Part shown: piece by piece, positions 31,124 through 42,563 of the stretch | Position numbering within the stretch: position 1 is the first letter of the stretch | How the letters are laid out: each line of letters opens with the position of its first letter | Source: Fragilaria crotonensis | Taxonomy: Eukaryota; Bacillariophyta; Fragilariophyceae; Fragilariales; Fragilariaceae | Length of the DNA: 60,933 nt | Direction: 5' to 3' | Assembly: GCA_022925895.1 (NCBI GenBank) | Contig: JAKSYS010000365.1 | Coordinates: forward strand, 1-60,933 | Notes under the pieces: model-generated | The model's input: only the letters and a program-made list of their open reading frames with translations | What the model was told of the DNA's origin: nothing | The model's database searches: none | Translations under genes and position numbers: made by a program

Positions 31124-32072
31124 ATGCGCTTGATCAGTGTATACCTCCTGTCTCTTTTGAGCATGGCTTCAGTTACAGCCTTTGCCCCTCCAAGTCGAGC
31201 TACCATCCCTGCTTGTTTCTCTTCTAGCAAGAGCTGTGGGTCGCATTTGGTTTCGCTTTCTCTCTTGAGCGACCCGGACATGATGCATTCTCTTGTTCAG
31301 GATCATTCCATGACTGTTGCTGAAGGTATTCGTGACATTGCCATTTTCAAAGGAAAGACTTTGTCGTTGCTGCATCCTGTCATGATGCTTGGTTTACTGG
31401 GATTCTCGCTCTCGACTGGCTTGCTAGGATTGCAGTGGCGTAGGCAGAGAACGTTGGGGGATGAGATAAGTGTTCTCAAAAAGACCATACCAGCAACTGC
31501 GGAGGGCGAGGATTCTCCAACTCCTGCGGCGTTGGCAATCCAAGCAGAAGTGGATGCCCTCACTGCGGAAAGGAAGCAATTGGCGGCCGAAGGGCCGCGT
31601 GACAAGCACTTTAGTCAGGGGGCTTTGCTGGCATTCTTGGGAACCCTGTTTGCGATTGAGGTAAGGAAAGGAAACATAAACAGATGCGACGCGACCAACT
31701 CGTACCCACGGCATTCCTGAAAATCGGACTCATTATCGCTTGCCCTCACCCATTTGTTTCTGCTCGTTAGGGTCCCCTTAATACGTATGCTCGCGCTGGA
31801 AAACTCTTTCCTGGACCACACTTGTATGCCGGAGCTGGTCTCGTTGTTTTGTGGGCCCTCGCGGTTGCGACCATCCCCGCCATGCAGAAGGGAGTGATAC
31901 GGCTCGTACGGTACACATTGGAGCCAACGTGGTTGGCACTTCTTTGTTTGCATGGCAGGTTGTGTCCGGTATCCCCATCTTGCTCAAGGTGTGGAAAACA
32001 CTAAATGGCCATGAGCAATCAACACCTGTTGAGGCACATGCTACAGGAACTAGAATTTGGCTACTGGATTAG
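31124..32072 (+). CDS. DUF4079-type plastid membrane protein, one intron
   Basis: Exon 1 (31124-31660) encodes a signal peptide ending SVTAFAPPSR, a textbook ASAFAP plastid-import motif, then a stroma-facing region and a hydrophobic helix (HPVMMLGLLGFSLSTGLLGL). Exon 2 (31771-32072) continues in phase with GPLNTYARAGKLFPGPHLYAG and further membrane helices. NTYxRAGKLFPGPHLYAG is characteristic of DUF4079, a family found in cyanobacteria and plastids whose function I do not know. The second exon changes frame at the GGG run 31891-31893, consistent with a missing base. The intron (31661-31770) has GTAAGG and TTAG borders. The ATG at 31124 is used instead of the upstream GTG. Confidence 0.85.
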
Positions 32073-32308
32073 GAAAACGATAAGGAATCGAGCAAGCATC
32101 AACGCATCAATTAGGGTTAGTGGCAACCCAAGTAAACGCACAGAGGTCATCATATAAACAAGAGTAACGAGCAACAAACTTTTCTAAAAAACACATCGTT
32201 GTTGTAGCTAGCCGAGACGGAACTACTGAATGAGCCTTCTTCTTCGAAAACTTTTCCAAACCAGTGCTCATTTTGGCTTTACTGGAGGAAATTCCGCATG
32301 TCACGTTT

Positions 32309-34252
32309 CTAAAACTTGATCGTAGACGCACTTGATGCTGCCACACCACCACCAACATGCGCGACAGTGCTCGCAATGTCGGTCTTTCGGAACATCTGAT
32401 TCCAAGTTCGAAGAGAAAATTGAGTCAATCGAAACGTTTGAAACAAAAACAGTGCCCTCCAGACACCAGAAAAGGATGTAGCGCTCAACCGCAGGGATGC
32501 AAAGTGCAACGCCATTGTGACTAAGTAGGACCCCAACAAGTATACCAAATCTTGAGAAGCCAAGATGCAGCCTTCTAGCATCATGGCGAACGGATGCAAC
32601 AGTAAGGTCCATCCCACCCACTGGGCGGTGTTCTTATGCATCAATAATGACAAAACAGCAGCATCTTGCGTAAAGGACGACCCGAACTTAGTGAGGACCA
32701 TTTGTCCCAAAAGCTTGGTTGAGATGCCGATGCCCGCTGCAACAACCGTCAATCGCCTTAACAACTTGGCAAGGGCGCTTCTTGAATTCGACCTTGTCAT
32801 GACTCGAGGCATAAAGGTTTGAGAGGCCTGCGATAACGAGTCCCCAAACGTGGCGTGTAAGAAGAAGACTCGTAACATGACGTTGTGTGCCGCGACAGCC
32901 GTAACGCCAAAGTCAGTGGCTCGTAGGGACAGTGCCGAGTAACAAATAATCTTCCCAACGATGGTAAAGAAAATTGGCCCCGTCTTCCATAGTAAGGAGA
33001 GAAAGGCCGCTGGGTCGGGGAGGCTCCAAAGTGGTACTGGTCGAAGAGCTGCAGGTGCTGCTTGAGTAAGATCGCCCTGTCCCAACGTTGGAAAATCCTT
33101 CAGTACCTCTTGAACACCATTGTCCTTTCGCTTCTCGTCCTCCCTCCAGCTCCTCATGGTCCGTCGCGTCTGGCGCAACAACAAAAGCGCCGCCGAAGAG
33201 GACGCTGCGGCCGTTGCTGCGGCGGCACCCACCATCCCAAATTGTGGAACGAGTGCCAAATCGCCCATCACATTCACTAGCGATGCCACAGCCACTGCGA
33301 TTGCAGGTGTGGTGGTATCCAAACAGGCCAAGCATACAGATTGGGCCACCATACCGAGAATAGAGAGCGGAGCCACCAGAGAACGTATTTGACAATATTG
33401 GAGTGCCAATTGAATCAAATCGGGGGAAGAGGATCCTCCGGCAGCCCATTGCAACAAAGGTCGCCCAGCAAAAAAGATGGTTGACGTGAGCATGGCGCCG
33501 AGTAGTGTAGCCAATCCCAGGACTTGGGAAGTCGCGGTTTGCAATTCCCGATAGTCCTGCTTGGCAAGTCCATTGGCAACACTATTGGTGGTTGCAATGG
33601 CTAGAAAGTAGGTCAAATAAATAGCTGAGTCCATGAGCATCGTTGCTGGCCCGAGGGCAGCAAGTTGCACAACATTTGAGTACTGTCCAACGACGGTAGT
33701 GTCCACAAGTGACAGCAGAGGTTCCGATAACCAGATCAGGGTAGTAGTTGAAATGAACAGGAGCATTGTCTTATAGGAAGGAATACCGTCTCGAAGCAGG
33801 GGAGAGTCGGGTGATGCATCTTGTTCCACCTGGGCACGTAGCCGTGTCAACGGTCCTCTCAGCAAAGGTTTGGAATAATGTCTGCTCAGCCCTAGCATTT
33901 GTTCGACGTCATTTGCGTTCCCTCGTCGTGAGAATATGGACAAAAATGAGGTTGCGGCAGTTTTGGCGCTCTTTCTATTGCTGTCAGCACCATAACCTGA
34001 CCCAGTATGGCAGTGTCTTCCATGTCGGTGCTGACTTTGTCTGCAGACCCGCATGTGGCTAAAGGTCGGAGTATGACAACACCGAAGGGACGGGAACTGT
34101 GACGGTGCTATCTTTGCATTGAACACGCGCTCTGTAATTGCCGACTGACTCGATGCGGAATGTGTATGCGTATGCGTAAAGCAATCGACAGAGTGCAACG
34201 CAAGCGACAGGAACAACAAACATGCTCGATTTGTTCTCGTTCTTGACCTCAT
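32309..34252 (-). CDS. MATE-family efflux transporter, probably plastid-targeted
   Basis: The intact frame has about 647 residues from the ATG at 34252; a second in-frame ATG at 34273 gives seven more residues. The chosen start opens a signal peptide ending VDC-FTHTHTHS, with Phe at the cleavage site and a His/Ser/Arg-rich transit-like segment of about 100 residues. The MATE core follows with twelve predicted helices, including LSLVDTTVVGQY, QVLGLATLLGAML, LVNVMGDLALVPQFGMVGAA and VAAHNVMLRVFF. Plant plastid members of this branch move organic acids or phenolics, but the substrate here is unknown. It is tail-to-tail with the DUF4079 gene, about 235 bp apart. Confidence 0.9.
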   Translation of the reverse strand: MRSRTRTNRACLLFLSLALHSVDCFTHTHTHSASSQSAITERVFNAKIAPSQFPSLRCCHTPTFSHMRVCRQSQHRHGRHCHTGSGYGADSNRKSAKTAATSFLSIFSRRGNANDVEQMLGLSRHYSKPLLRGPLTRLRAQVEQDASPDSPLLRDGIPSYKTMLLFISTTTLIWLSEPLLSLVDTTVVGQYSNVVQLAALGPATMLMDSAIYLTYFLAIATTNSVANGLAKQDYRELQTATSQVLGLATLLGAMLTSTIFFAGRPLLQWAAGGSSSPDLIQLALQYCQIRSLVAPLSILGMVAQSVCLACLDTTTPAIAVAVASLVNVMGDLALVPQFGMVGAAAATAAASSSAALLLLRQTRRTMRSWREDEKRKDNGVQEVLKDFPTLGQGDLTQAAPAALRPVPLWSLPDPAAFLSLLWKTGPIFFTIVGKIICYSALSLRATDFGVTAVAAHNVMLRVFFLHATFGDSLSQASQTFMPRVMTRSNSRSALAKLLRRLTVVAAGIGISTKLLGQMVLTKFGSSFTQDAAVLSLLMHKNTAQWVGWTLLLHPFAMMLEGCILASQDLVYLLGSYLVTMALHFASLRLSATSFSGVWRALFLFQTFRLTQFSLRTWNQMFRKTDIASTVAHVGGGVAASSASTIKF

Positions 34253-36250
34253 GTGAGCGGAATTCAGGAGCATGTATCTAGGAGACTATCAGGTACTCCA
34301 AGTTCTCAGTATATACGGAGACTGTGTGTGCAGCAACTCTCACAATCAGGTCAGTGTCAATTGCATTGACGAAGTCTATTACTCGTACGACGGAAGACTT
34401 GCATTCCGTGAAGTGTGTGATCAATTGTGATCAAAAACCAAGTACAAGTACTAGCTCCAGTGCGGCGGTTTCCGTGCACCGGGTTTTATCGCAGATTTTT
34501 TTCATCGTCACGCTGCCATTGGTACAAAATGTACAAGAAGAGGAAATCCGCTTCTGGTGGCCACTTTCTTTTGATAATACTTCAAGTACTACGGCATACA
34601 CTCAAACATCACTAACAATTGTCCTTAAGGAGTGGTGCAAACTGCAAACTAGTAGCTAAAGAAGCATCAATAAGACATTATCTAACATATCAAGGAGTAT
34701 CAGATGCCATTAATGGGGCTGCAACAAGTGAATCAAGGCAGAAGAAGTTGTGATTTTGGAACTGCGAAAGCAAGGTTCCCGGTGTACGCTGGTCATCATC
34801 TCCATCGGCAAACGTCCTCGGAATTACTTTGCAACTGCAGTGACACCACGGAGTCCCTTTGAACCTGGCACTCGCCAATATTCTACCCATTCAGTCAATC
34901 AAGCATCTTACAACTTCAGGATTTCCTTTGACGATGAAACACCATAGATCATCAGACGTACCGAACGCTTGTTATTGCTGACCTGTCATAACCATGTCGC
35001 CCGGTTTCGCAACCTCCGGTGAGGTCCCTTCCATTGTTGACAACTCAGAGCTGAGCTCCCTTATGCAGGTGGTACCAACTGACAAGACGCAAAACGACAA
35101 GCATCAATTTGATGCGGCTGTGCAGGCTCAGAAGCACTCCTATGAGATCAAAACCTTGAACTGCTGAGGATGCGTTAAATTGCCGGTCAAGTAAAACAAA
35201 GGCTTGCGCCAACAAAAGGCTGAACAGCATATTCTTCTTTAGTGCCAAGGACTCAACATGCGCTTTACCGTCACTGCAGCCGGAACATAGTTTTGTAGTC
35301 AGCATTGGAATCCCAATATTCTCTGATACCGAGCTGGCAATGACAAGTGTAGACGCACCTCCTTAGAAGGCATGTTCCTCTGAAGTTGGTAGTGGTGCAC
35401 AACACAGCCAAGTATATATCGTGTATTGTTTGCTCTGACGGGACTGGTGGAGCACCGTTTCTCATTCCAAAGTTCTGGATAGTACCGGTATGTTGCTCGC
35501 ATCGGAAGGTCTTCACCAATAGTCCAAATTAGCACAACAATGAAATGCAAACACCCTTGGTGAACGGTGTTGCTTTGATACATCCCTGAACTACTATTGC
35601 CATGGATTGATAGGGGAACTGCATCTGCAACAACATCATCTATCCCTTGCCATACAATTCATTCCGATTCCTTAACCACAACGACCGAACCAAGAAGTAC
35701 CTTGCTTGGATATGGTCAGACCCAGCATTAGAGCGAGAACCGTAAATTGTTGATTTTTCATACCCTGCCTTCAGCATCATCTTGTCCCCTGCTTACATTT
35801 CGTCCCCGCCAAACAGAGCTGCACTTCTCTTGATTACAACTGTTCGGACACAACTCAGAGCGAGTATCTTCCCTGATCACCAATCTTGAGCGTGTCCATG
35901 ATTCGGCCGTCTGGCAACGCGCTTCTCATTACAACGTTAGCTGCCGTGAGATACTGACGCAAATACCTGTTCAGTACGTCAGCAAAACGGCGGTGTAATG
36001 GGCGCCATGGTCACTCAAGTTGGAAACACAGGAGTGTCAGTTGCTGCTTGGGGATGCGTTCGAACGCAAAGTAACGGGTAACACGTAAAATTACTACTAG
36101 GACCTACGATAGCGACTTTGAAAAAAACCGGCGCGGGCCTTCCTTCACCCGTGCACGGAAACCGCCGCACTGGAGGTCGTAGACTATTATAGTACTCGTA
36201 CCTTGGAGCTAGTACAGTAGCTAGTTGCTAGTCTACTCCAGACTCCAGAC
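34253..36250. other. Long spacer without a supported gene
   Basis: Only short frames without domain signatures are present; the best on the minus strand, near 35045-35583, has no recognisable family. GTAC words are sparser here than elsewhere, with a small cluster at 36190-36250. Confidence 0.4.
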
Positions 36251-36264
36251 TCCACCAGGCCGTG

Positions 36265-37075
36265 TAAAATTGGGGTATTTTCCTCAAATTGGGGTATATT
36301 CAACAATTTGGGGTATTTTCACCAATTTGAACCTTAAATCTATCCCAATTTAAAATCACGTAGAATATGTAGGAAGAGGCATGATAGTGTTGGCGGGTCG
36401 GCGGGAAGACCTCTGTGTTGATTTGGAGGGAAACCATGGAGCATGGAGTTGATTCTCCGTATTTTGAGTTGTAGCATATGTTATAAATTTTGTCAAACAA
36501 ATTGACAATCAAATGCAGGCCAACAAGAAGCATACCAAGGGTATTAAGCCAACTCTTTTCCACGAGAAGTGGTTAATGGCTTATGCACTTCGCGTGACTG
36601 CTCGAGATACTGCAACAGACAGTTTTTGCCGAGGCTTGGGCTCCATTCAAAAACAATCCTTTTGAACCAGCCACTAAAGCGGTTCTTTGGTGGTCTGGCA
36701 ACTGTTTTCCCTGGGACTGTTGAGTCTGATTTTGTGTTGATTAATTGGGAAAAGGACGATTATTGTACTAATCTCACTGATCGTTCCCTCAAGGGGATCC
36801 TACACTGCAAACAATACTTTGAATTCCTTGGTGTAGCTAACAAAATGAAGTAGTATTGATAAAAAATTGAAGATAATAGACAGGTAAGTGTGGTCTACGT
36901 CATAAACAAGTCTATTCTTGCCTACTAGTAGTTGTAGTACTTGAGTAGTAAACGTGGAAAGCAACGGTGCACGGAGTTGCACCGTTGCACCCCAGTTGGC
37001 AGTTGACACCCCAGTTGGCACCCCATTTGAAGACCCAAATTCACCCCAGAAATAGACTATTCTGGGGTTTTTGGA
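36265..37075. mobile_element. Relic element bounded by inverted TGGGGT subterminal repeats
   Basis: The left side (36265-36335) has three copies of TTGGGGTAT in forward orientation. The right side (36985-37060) has at least four copies of CACCCCA/ACCCCAG, the same core on the other strand. Between them is a frame resembling a transposase tail. Inverted clusters of short subterminal motifs around a transposase fragment suggest a decayed hAT-like element, but no exact ends or target duplication were found. Confidence 0.5.
36569..36853 (+). pseudogene. Transposase-like fragment (possibly hAT-related)
   Basis: A 94-codon frame contains FFGGLATVFPGTVESDF, then WEKDDYCTNLTDRSLKGILHCKQ split over two conserved-looking blocks. 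I associate ESDF-x-WEK-DYR-x-LTD-SLEGILH-type wording with C-terminal parts of transposase-like proteins in oomycetes and other protists, from memory of the family and not by search. No catalytic part is visible, so this is a truncated relic. Confidence 0.4.
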
Positions 37076-39066
37076 GTATTCAAAACCTCAATAATGTTTT
37101 GGTTTGCCATACTACATGCTGGGCTTACTTGCACAAAAATCAAACATTCATAACCTACTAGCTAATTGAAAACAACAATGAAGAACGTTCAAAACTTGTT
37201 TGAAGCTTCAATCCACTGTTGTGCCGTATAACAAGTGCCTTGAACTTGAAAAATGATGAGTATCTGTGAATGTAGAACATGGACTGCACACTAAATGCTG
37301 CCTTATCTACCATCCTCCACCTTGTAGGAGTAGTCAATGATTATCACTTGTAATCATTTTGTTGATCGCACCCAAATGCTGGTGCTTTAAAAGACAAGTA
37401 CTACCAAAGCTCACCATGTGTTTGACATGCTCCAAGAATAGAGTTTTTTGAAATATGCATTGTATGCCAAATATCAGAGGTTGAGCTCATGCTTCAAGAC
37501 ACATGAATGCTGCCAGGCAGATTGTCTGCTGCCTTCAGTCTTCAGTCTAACATAGTTTGGATCAAAGTAATTGCACAGATTCTGCTGTCTGGTGATTGAT
37601 GCCAAGAATGGAGAATGAGAGTAAAACACTCAGGATGGAACTGGTACATCCTCCAACCCTTCTACTTGAGAGTATTCTCCAATGTATGATAAAGTCTTTG
37701 TTGTTAGAAAACGCAAGATAACGTCTTGGAGGTTTTGCCTTCAGATATGAGTGATCAGGTGGGAATGAATGAAAGACAATGCAATTCTTAATTGTCATCA
37801 CTTAAAGGCTCGTGAAGTATCAACAAAGGTAGTACTGAGAAACAAGTGAATGCCATTCAGATATGACCAAGAATGTCACCTTCTTCCTTGAATCGCATCC
37901 ACAGGACTGTATCATAGGACTGTCTCAAATCAAATGCAAGGGAGAAAAACCTCCCTCCAGTCAATTGCGATTTAGTAAATGCCACTAACACATGACTGAC
38001 AATGCCACATCAAATCGTATTAACAGGATTTGGATCATCCTTCCAGCCAAGTGTGATGATCTTTGTAATGCCACCCAGATATGACCCAGCACAATTCCAC
38101 CTCGAATCCAATTTGGTTCATACTGCCTCCAATAAAAAGCAAGGGAGGACAGTCTCTCTTCCACCTAAACATGATTAGTTGGCTCCATAATCATGTTCAT
38201 GTAGTCTCGTCTCATTACTGGGCTGGACTCTTGTTGTATGATGTGGGTGTCACAGGATGCACTGGCATGACCATGCCCCAATCATTTTGATCAAGATGAG
38301 TACAAACATGCTCTCTGTTGCATAGTCCTTTACCCTTTGCCCTCCTCTGTAAAAAACACACGGATGCTCATGTAATAATAATAATCTAAAAAGTTAAAAA
38401 AAACTGAAATAACGCAAGTTATGTCATACAAGTTACATGCGTCGTAGTAGTAAGTCAAAATTAGTTCTACAGTACTGGAGTACTGGAGTACGCTCAACTC
38501 CATACTTCGTTTTACCAATTCTCAGTATGTCATTCTGGCGTAGGCCGGTGTCGTGTGTAGGAGCAACACATGGAAATATTATTTATCATATTTAACGCTT
38601 TTAAACCGGTTTGTAGCTGCGATCACACACTCCAATTTCCATCTTATGGCCAACGTTTCTCAACGGGAAAGTAGTTGTGAATACTATATTAGAACATGAA
38701 TACATATATAACTCATTGATTTCCACAAAGAACTGGACCGTTTCCGTTGTCCCGCCCACAGCGTCGCCCTCGCGCCATTCTGCCCGTTTCGCCGGTTCGA
38801 CCTTCGAATTTTCCACACTCTGGTCGTGTATCACGTATCACACGTAGTGCGTCGACTCATGAATTTGCCGAACTCTCCCCGTGACATCTAACGCTGTCGC
38901 TCGTTGTTCAGGAGGGGAAATAGAGTGAATTTTCTCTCCATCCACGTATGGCTGGATGCATATTCTGGGTACACGAGGTAGCCCCACGTAGGTCGTAGTA
39001 TTCAATGTTTTTGTTCAGACGTAGAAAGTATACTAAGTCTACGCAAACGCAAATGGATCGAGGTTT
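37076..39066. other. A/T-rich spacer with diverged internal repeats
   Basis: No supported gene. Two stretches (about 37855-37975 and 38065-38175) share ordered words such as CAGATATGACC, AGCAAGGGA and CTCCTCCA-like blocks and may be old duplicates. A run of ATAATA/TAAAAAA lies near 38375-38395. Confidence 0.4.
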
Positions 39067-41568
39067 CTAATCTGGATTCATCACAAACTTGAAATCGAAG
39101 TCCATTACACATCGATGTGTTTTGAACTCCCGAAGCAGTTTCTCCAATGCAACAGGACCATACTTTGCACAGTCTTGCTGTATTTCAGCACTGACTTGCC
39201 CGCTATCAATGGCGTGGTAAGCAAGAAGATATTGACGAGCTCGTTTCGCAAATTTTCGAATGCGTTCAATTGAAAGGACTTTCTCCGACAAAGAATATCT
39301 AACGCCTGCCATGAAATTTTCCTTCCCTTTCTTTTCTTTTAAGGTGAGATTGCGGTATGCACCTTTGCTGCATGCCCACATGTACTCAACGCCTTCACCT
39401 GCTATTTCGGCATGACACTTGGGGTTAGCATGACTTCCACGCCAATTTTGCTCCGACATGCTCCATCATGCTTTCTTCGTTCAAGAAATCAGAACACATC
39501 GCCATTAGATGGCGCAAACTCAAGCTCAAGTCCACGTTTCCGAGCTCATCCTTCCTGCCGGTAAGTGTATAGCTTGACAGCTTGTTCATATCAATATATC
39601 CTCGCTCCCACAACACCTGAAGCAAACCCTTTGCCTTTCCCACCCAACCTTCCTTTATTTTAGGAACTTCGCGATTGATCGGGATATTTTTGTCGATACA
39701 AATAGCGATCAGTTCTTTTGTTCTTTCCTTTGGTGTTAATGCCTTGACGACGTAGTTCGAGGATTAATTCGGATTTGTTTCTTGAGACATTTGACGGATC
39801 GCCATCGACTTGATCAAGGCGACTGAGAATGCGTTCGTTTGGTATCATCCAGAAAGGTCCAACATCAACTTCGGTAAATGTCAATCGCTGAGTTTGGCCG
39901 GGCTCCAGGATACGTGCATATGGACCGAGGAAGCCGGATTCCCTTTCAATGACAGTCGGGTGCATGACTGGGCATTTTCCACCAAATGATCTATTCATTT
40001 TAGCTGCATTGAGACCATCGGGGCGCTGCTTTGCGTGTCCTGATGAATGATCGAATAGAAATACAAAATGGACCTGTGGATGCATAACCTTTAGACAATC
40101 AACGACATCTTCGAACTGTAGCACCATGTGATTATAATCCCAGTAGCCCTCTTTGTTTTCCCGTAGTCGAAGTATGTTAGGAATGGCGACTTGCCAGCTA
40201 ATAGAAGGGGCTTAAGGGAAGAGCCTAAGACTTCCATTGCTGCTTCTTCATCGGCATATCTCGTTCCTTGCCGTATCTCGTTCACCGAGTCTAGTGTGTT
40301 TTGATCTAATTCTTGGATCAAACCATATTCCCTGCAGATAAATGATGATATCATCACCCCGCTCCTTCATCCTTGGGGAGGAGAGGACGCTCGCCTTTGG
40401 GACCTGTCCACATCTTTGAAAGAAACGAGAACTGCTTAAAGATGGCCTCGTCCTGCCCGACAAAGATGACTATTGGCTTGCTTGTGTCCCGTCGTATGCT
40501 TAAGTGTGCTCCAAAGAACGCCGTCCCTACTATATCCGCCACTGCTTCACTCGAAATGGCGTCAACGTGATATTCCACCATCTCAACATTACTGATAGGA
40601 TCTACGTAATGATAGCCACAGTTTTGCAACCGAATCTTGTGCCTCTAGAATTTTAGAAGCTACAAGACTAAGCTGAACCCACCGATGAGCTTGAACTTCA
40701 TGAGCGATGTATCGCTTTGTGAAGACAGGCCGATAAGCAAGTGTTTCCGCCTTCTCGTGTCCATCAACAAAATAATGCTTGCTGCGGTTTTTGTATCTGA
40801 AACCCGTGGCATGCATCCATCGAACAACTGTGGCAATGGATATCTTAGATAAACGGTAACTTTGAAGGAAGCTCTTCGTCTCTTGCGATAGCTCCAGCAC
40901 TGGCGGTGTAACAAGGTCATTTTCTTGCGAATTGTCAGAAGTCTCCTCGATGCCTCGCTCAACTCTTGCCATCATCGTTGGAATCAATGTTTCAAGCACG
41001 TACGTGTGCATTCTTTCCACCGACAGTTCTTTCAGAATGCTTACTCCATGTTTCCTGAAAGCATCCATTGCGTCTGGATTCTCGATAAAGAACGGTGGCA
41101 AGCAATTTTGGGTACAGGTGATTTGATAAAGGTGCCTTTCGGGCTGTAGGCCAGTCGTCTGTGCCACCTTGCCAGTGGTCGCCAATGGGAGTAGCTTTCA
41201 ACTCCGACATCATTCATCAATCCAATTGAGTACTCGATACATTGCTGCCATGTCCACCTCGATGTTTTGCTCGCCTCGTCGACAAATTTTCGCAAGGCAC
41301 ATGCAAGGTACATGCTCCGATGCCTGATCATAAAGATGTCGTGTTCTGAACACAAATCCTCTTGATCGCCACCATCTACAAGTGTCCTCCAATCTGCAGC
41401 AATACTGTTAACCATCTCCAATTTTTCAATTCGATCCATGACAGCTTTCCGAACATCGCAATCAGTGCCATAATACAACTTTGGTGCGAAGAGCTTTCTG
41501 GAATCGCCAGATTCCCAATACGAGGATAATTGCAGCGACGGTTCTTGAGCGGTGAGGATCAACAAGGA
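39067..41568 (-). pseudogene. Decayed DDE-superfamily transposase (IS630/Tc1-related)
   Basis: A single coding trace runs on the minus strand through at least seven frame changes. In order it shows an N-terminal helical region (41568-41190) and a helix-turn-helix-like part with LSKISIATVVRWMHATGF (near 40830). It then shows a first catalytic region VIFVGQDEAIF (near 40480), MWTGPKGERPLLPKDEGAG, a second region FVFLFDHSSGHAKQRPDG (near 40050) and a final KCHAEIAGEGVEYMWACSKGAYR (near 39400). This order matches large DDE transposases known from fungi and stramenopiles. A further trace upstream to 42137 may be its N-terminus. So many breaks, more than in neighbouring host genes, indicate real decay. 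Terminal inverted repeats were not found. Confidence 0.65.
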
Positions 41569-42137
41569 ACTAGTAGGGTTGTTTCCTCTATCTGAGTTTC
41601 GTTTGCTTGGTCAGAAGCAAGCTTACGCTTCTTAGTATTCACAGGTCCAGGAACAGCCGAAAAAATTGCGAGGAGGATGATGTGGTGAAGTCAACATGTT
41701 GACGAGTCCTTGGAGGCAGCGGGTGTGAGGCATTTTGCTCTTTCCAAGCTACTGAATTGGATGCGGTCGGGTAGGATTGGGGACATCCTTTACAGAAACC
41801 TGAAAGAAATTGTACTTCTGTTGCTTTCCGTCTTCCCTTGCTTTGAAGTCGTGTCGAAAAAGCTTCAGTTGTTCGCCGCCACCACCGACAAAGATGTTAC
41901 CCTCAATGGACTTCTCATGGTACTCCTTTCCCACAACACGTAGAAGCTCTGACTTTTCACCTTCAAATCATCTTGAAGCTGGCACCTTGTATTGATTTCA
42001 TCCAGCAATGTGTCCGCTTGCCACCAAACTTCATGAAGTCGTGAATCTTGCAAAACAGCGTTGAAACTACTTCTAACGAACTGATACCTGATCCGATTTC
42101 TGTGGAGCTTCAGCGTGTTTTCACTCATGATGAACAA

Positions 42138-42563
42138 GGAGATGAAATATCTTCAAGAAGCTCCACGGAATATCAAGAATTGGTGAAGGTATGGACTGTC
42201 AAGGTCAATGGGGTTGAGAAGCAAGTGATTCGACGCATAAATCTATTTTCGATGCGCACGCATTAAAAAAATCGTGGTACTAGTACGTAGAGCTCTACCT
42301 CGCGAATCCTGTTCGTGAATCCAGCCATAGAAAGTAATAATTTTCATTCTTCACCCAGCAGTACTCCGACTATAGTTCATTCAAGTGCCAGACAAAAGCA
42401 GTGACTTCAACAGCCGGCAGGGGGCACCATTCAACGCTCTAGCAGGTAGTACCTGAGAGGAACGCACCATCCCGTCCTCTCCCCTTCCATTTCACACCAC
42501 TCACCCACTCATACGCACCCGCACATCCACAAATACTCGCATCAATCCCAATTCCAACAAGAC
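42138..42563. other. Spacer upstream of the FAM13-repeat gene
   Basis: No supported gene. It probably holds the promoter and 5' UTR of the gene starting at 42564; the last 100 bp are CA-rich. Confidence 0.4.
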
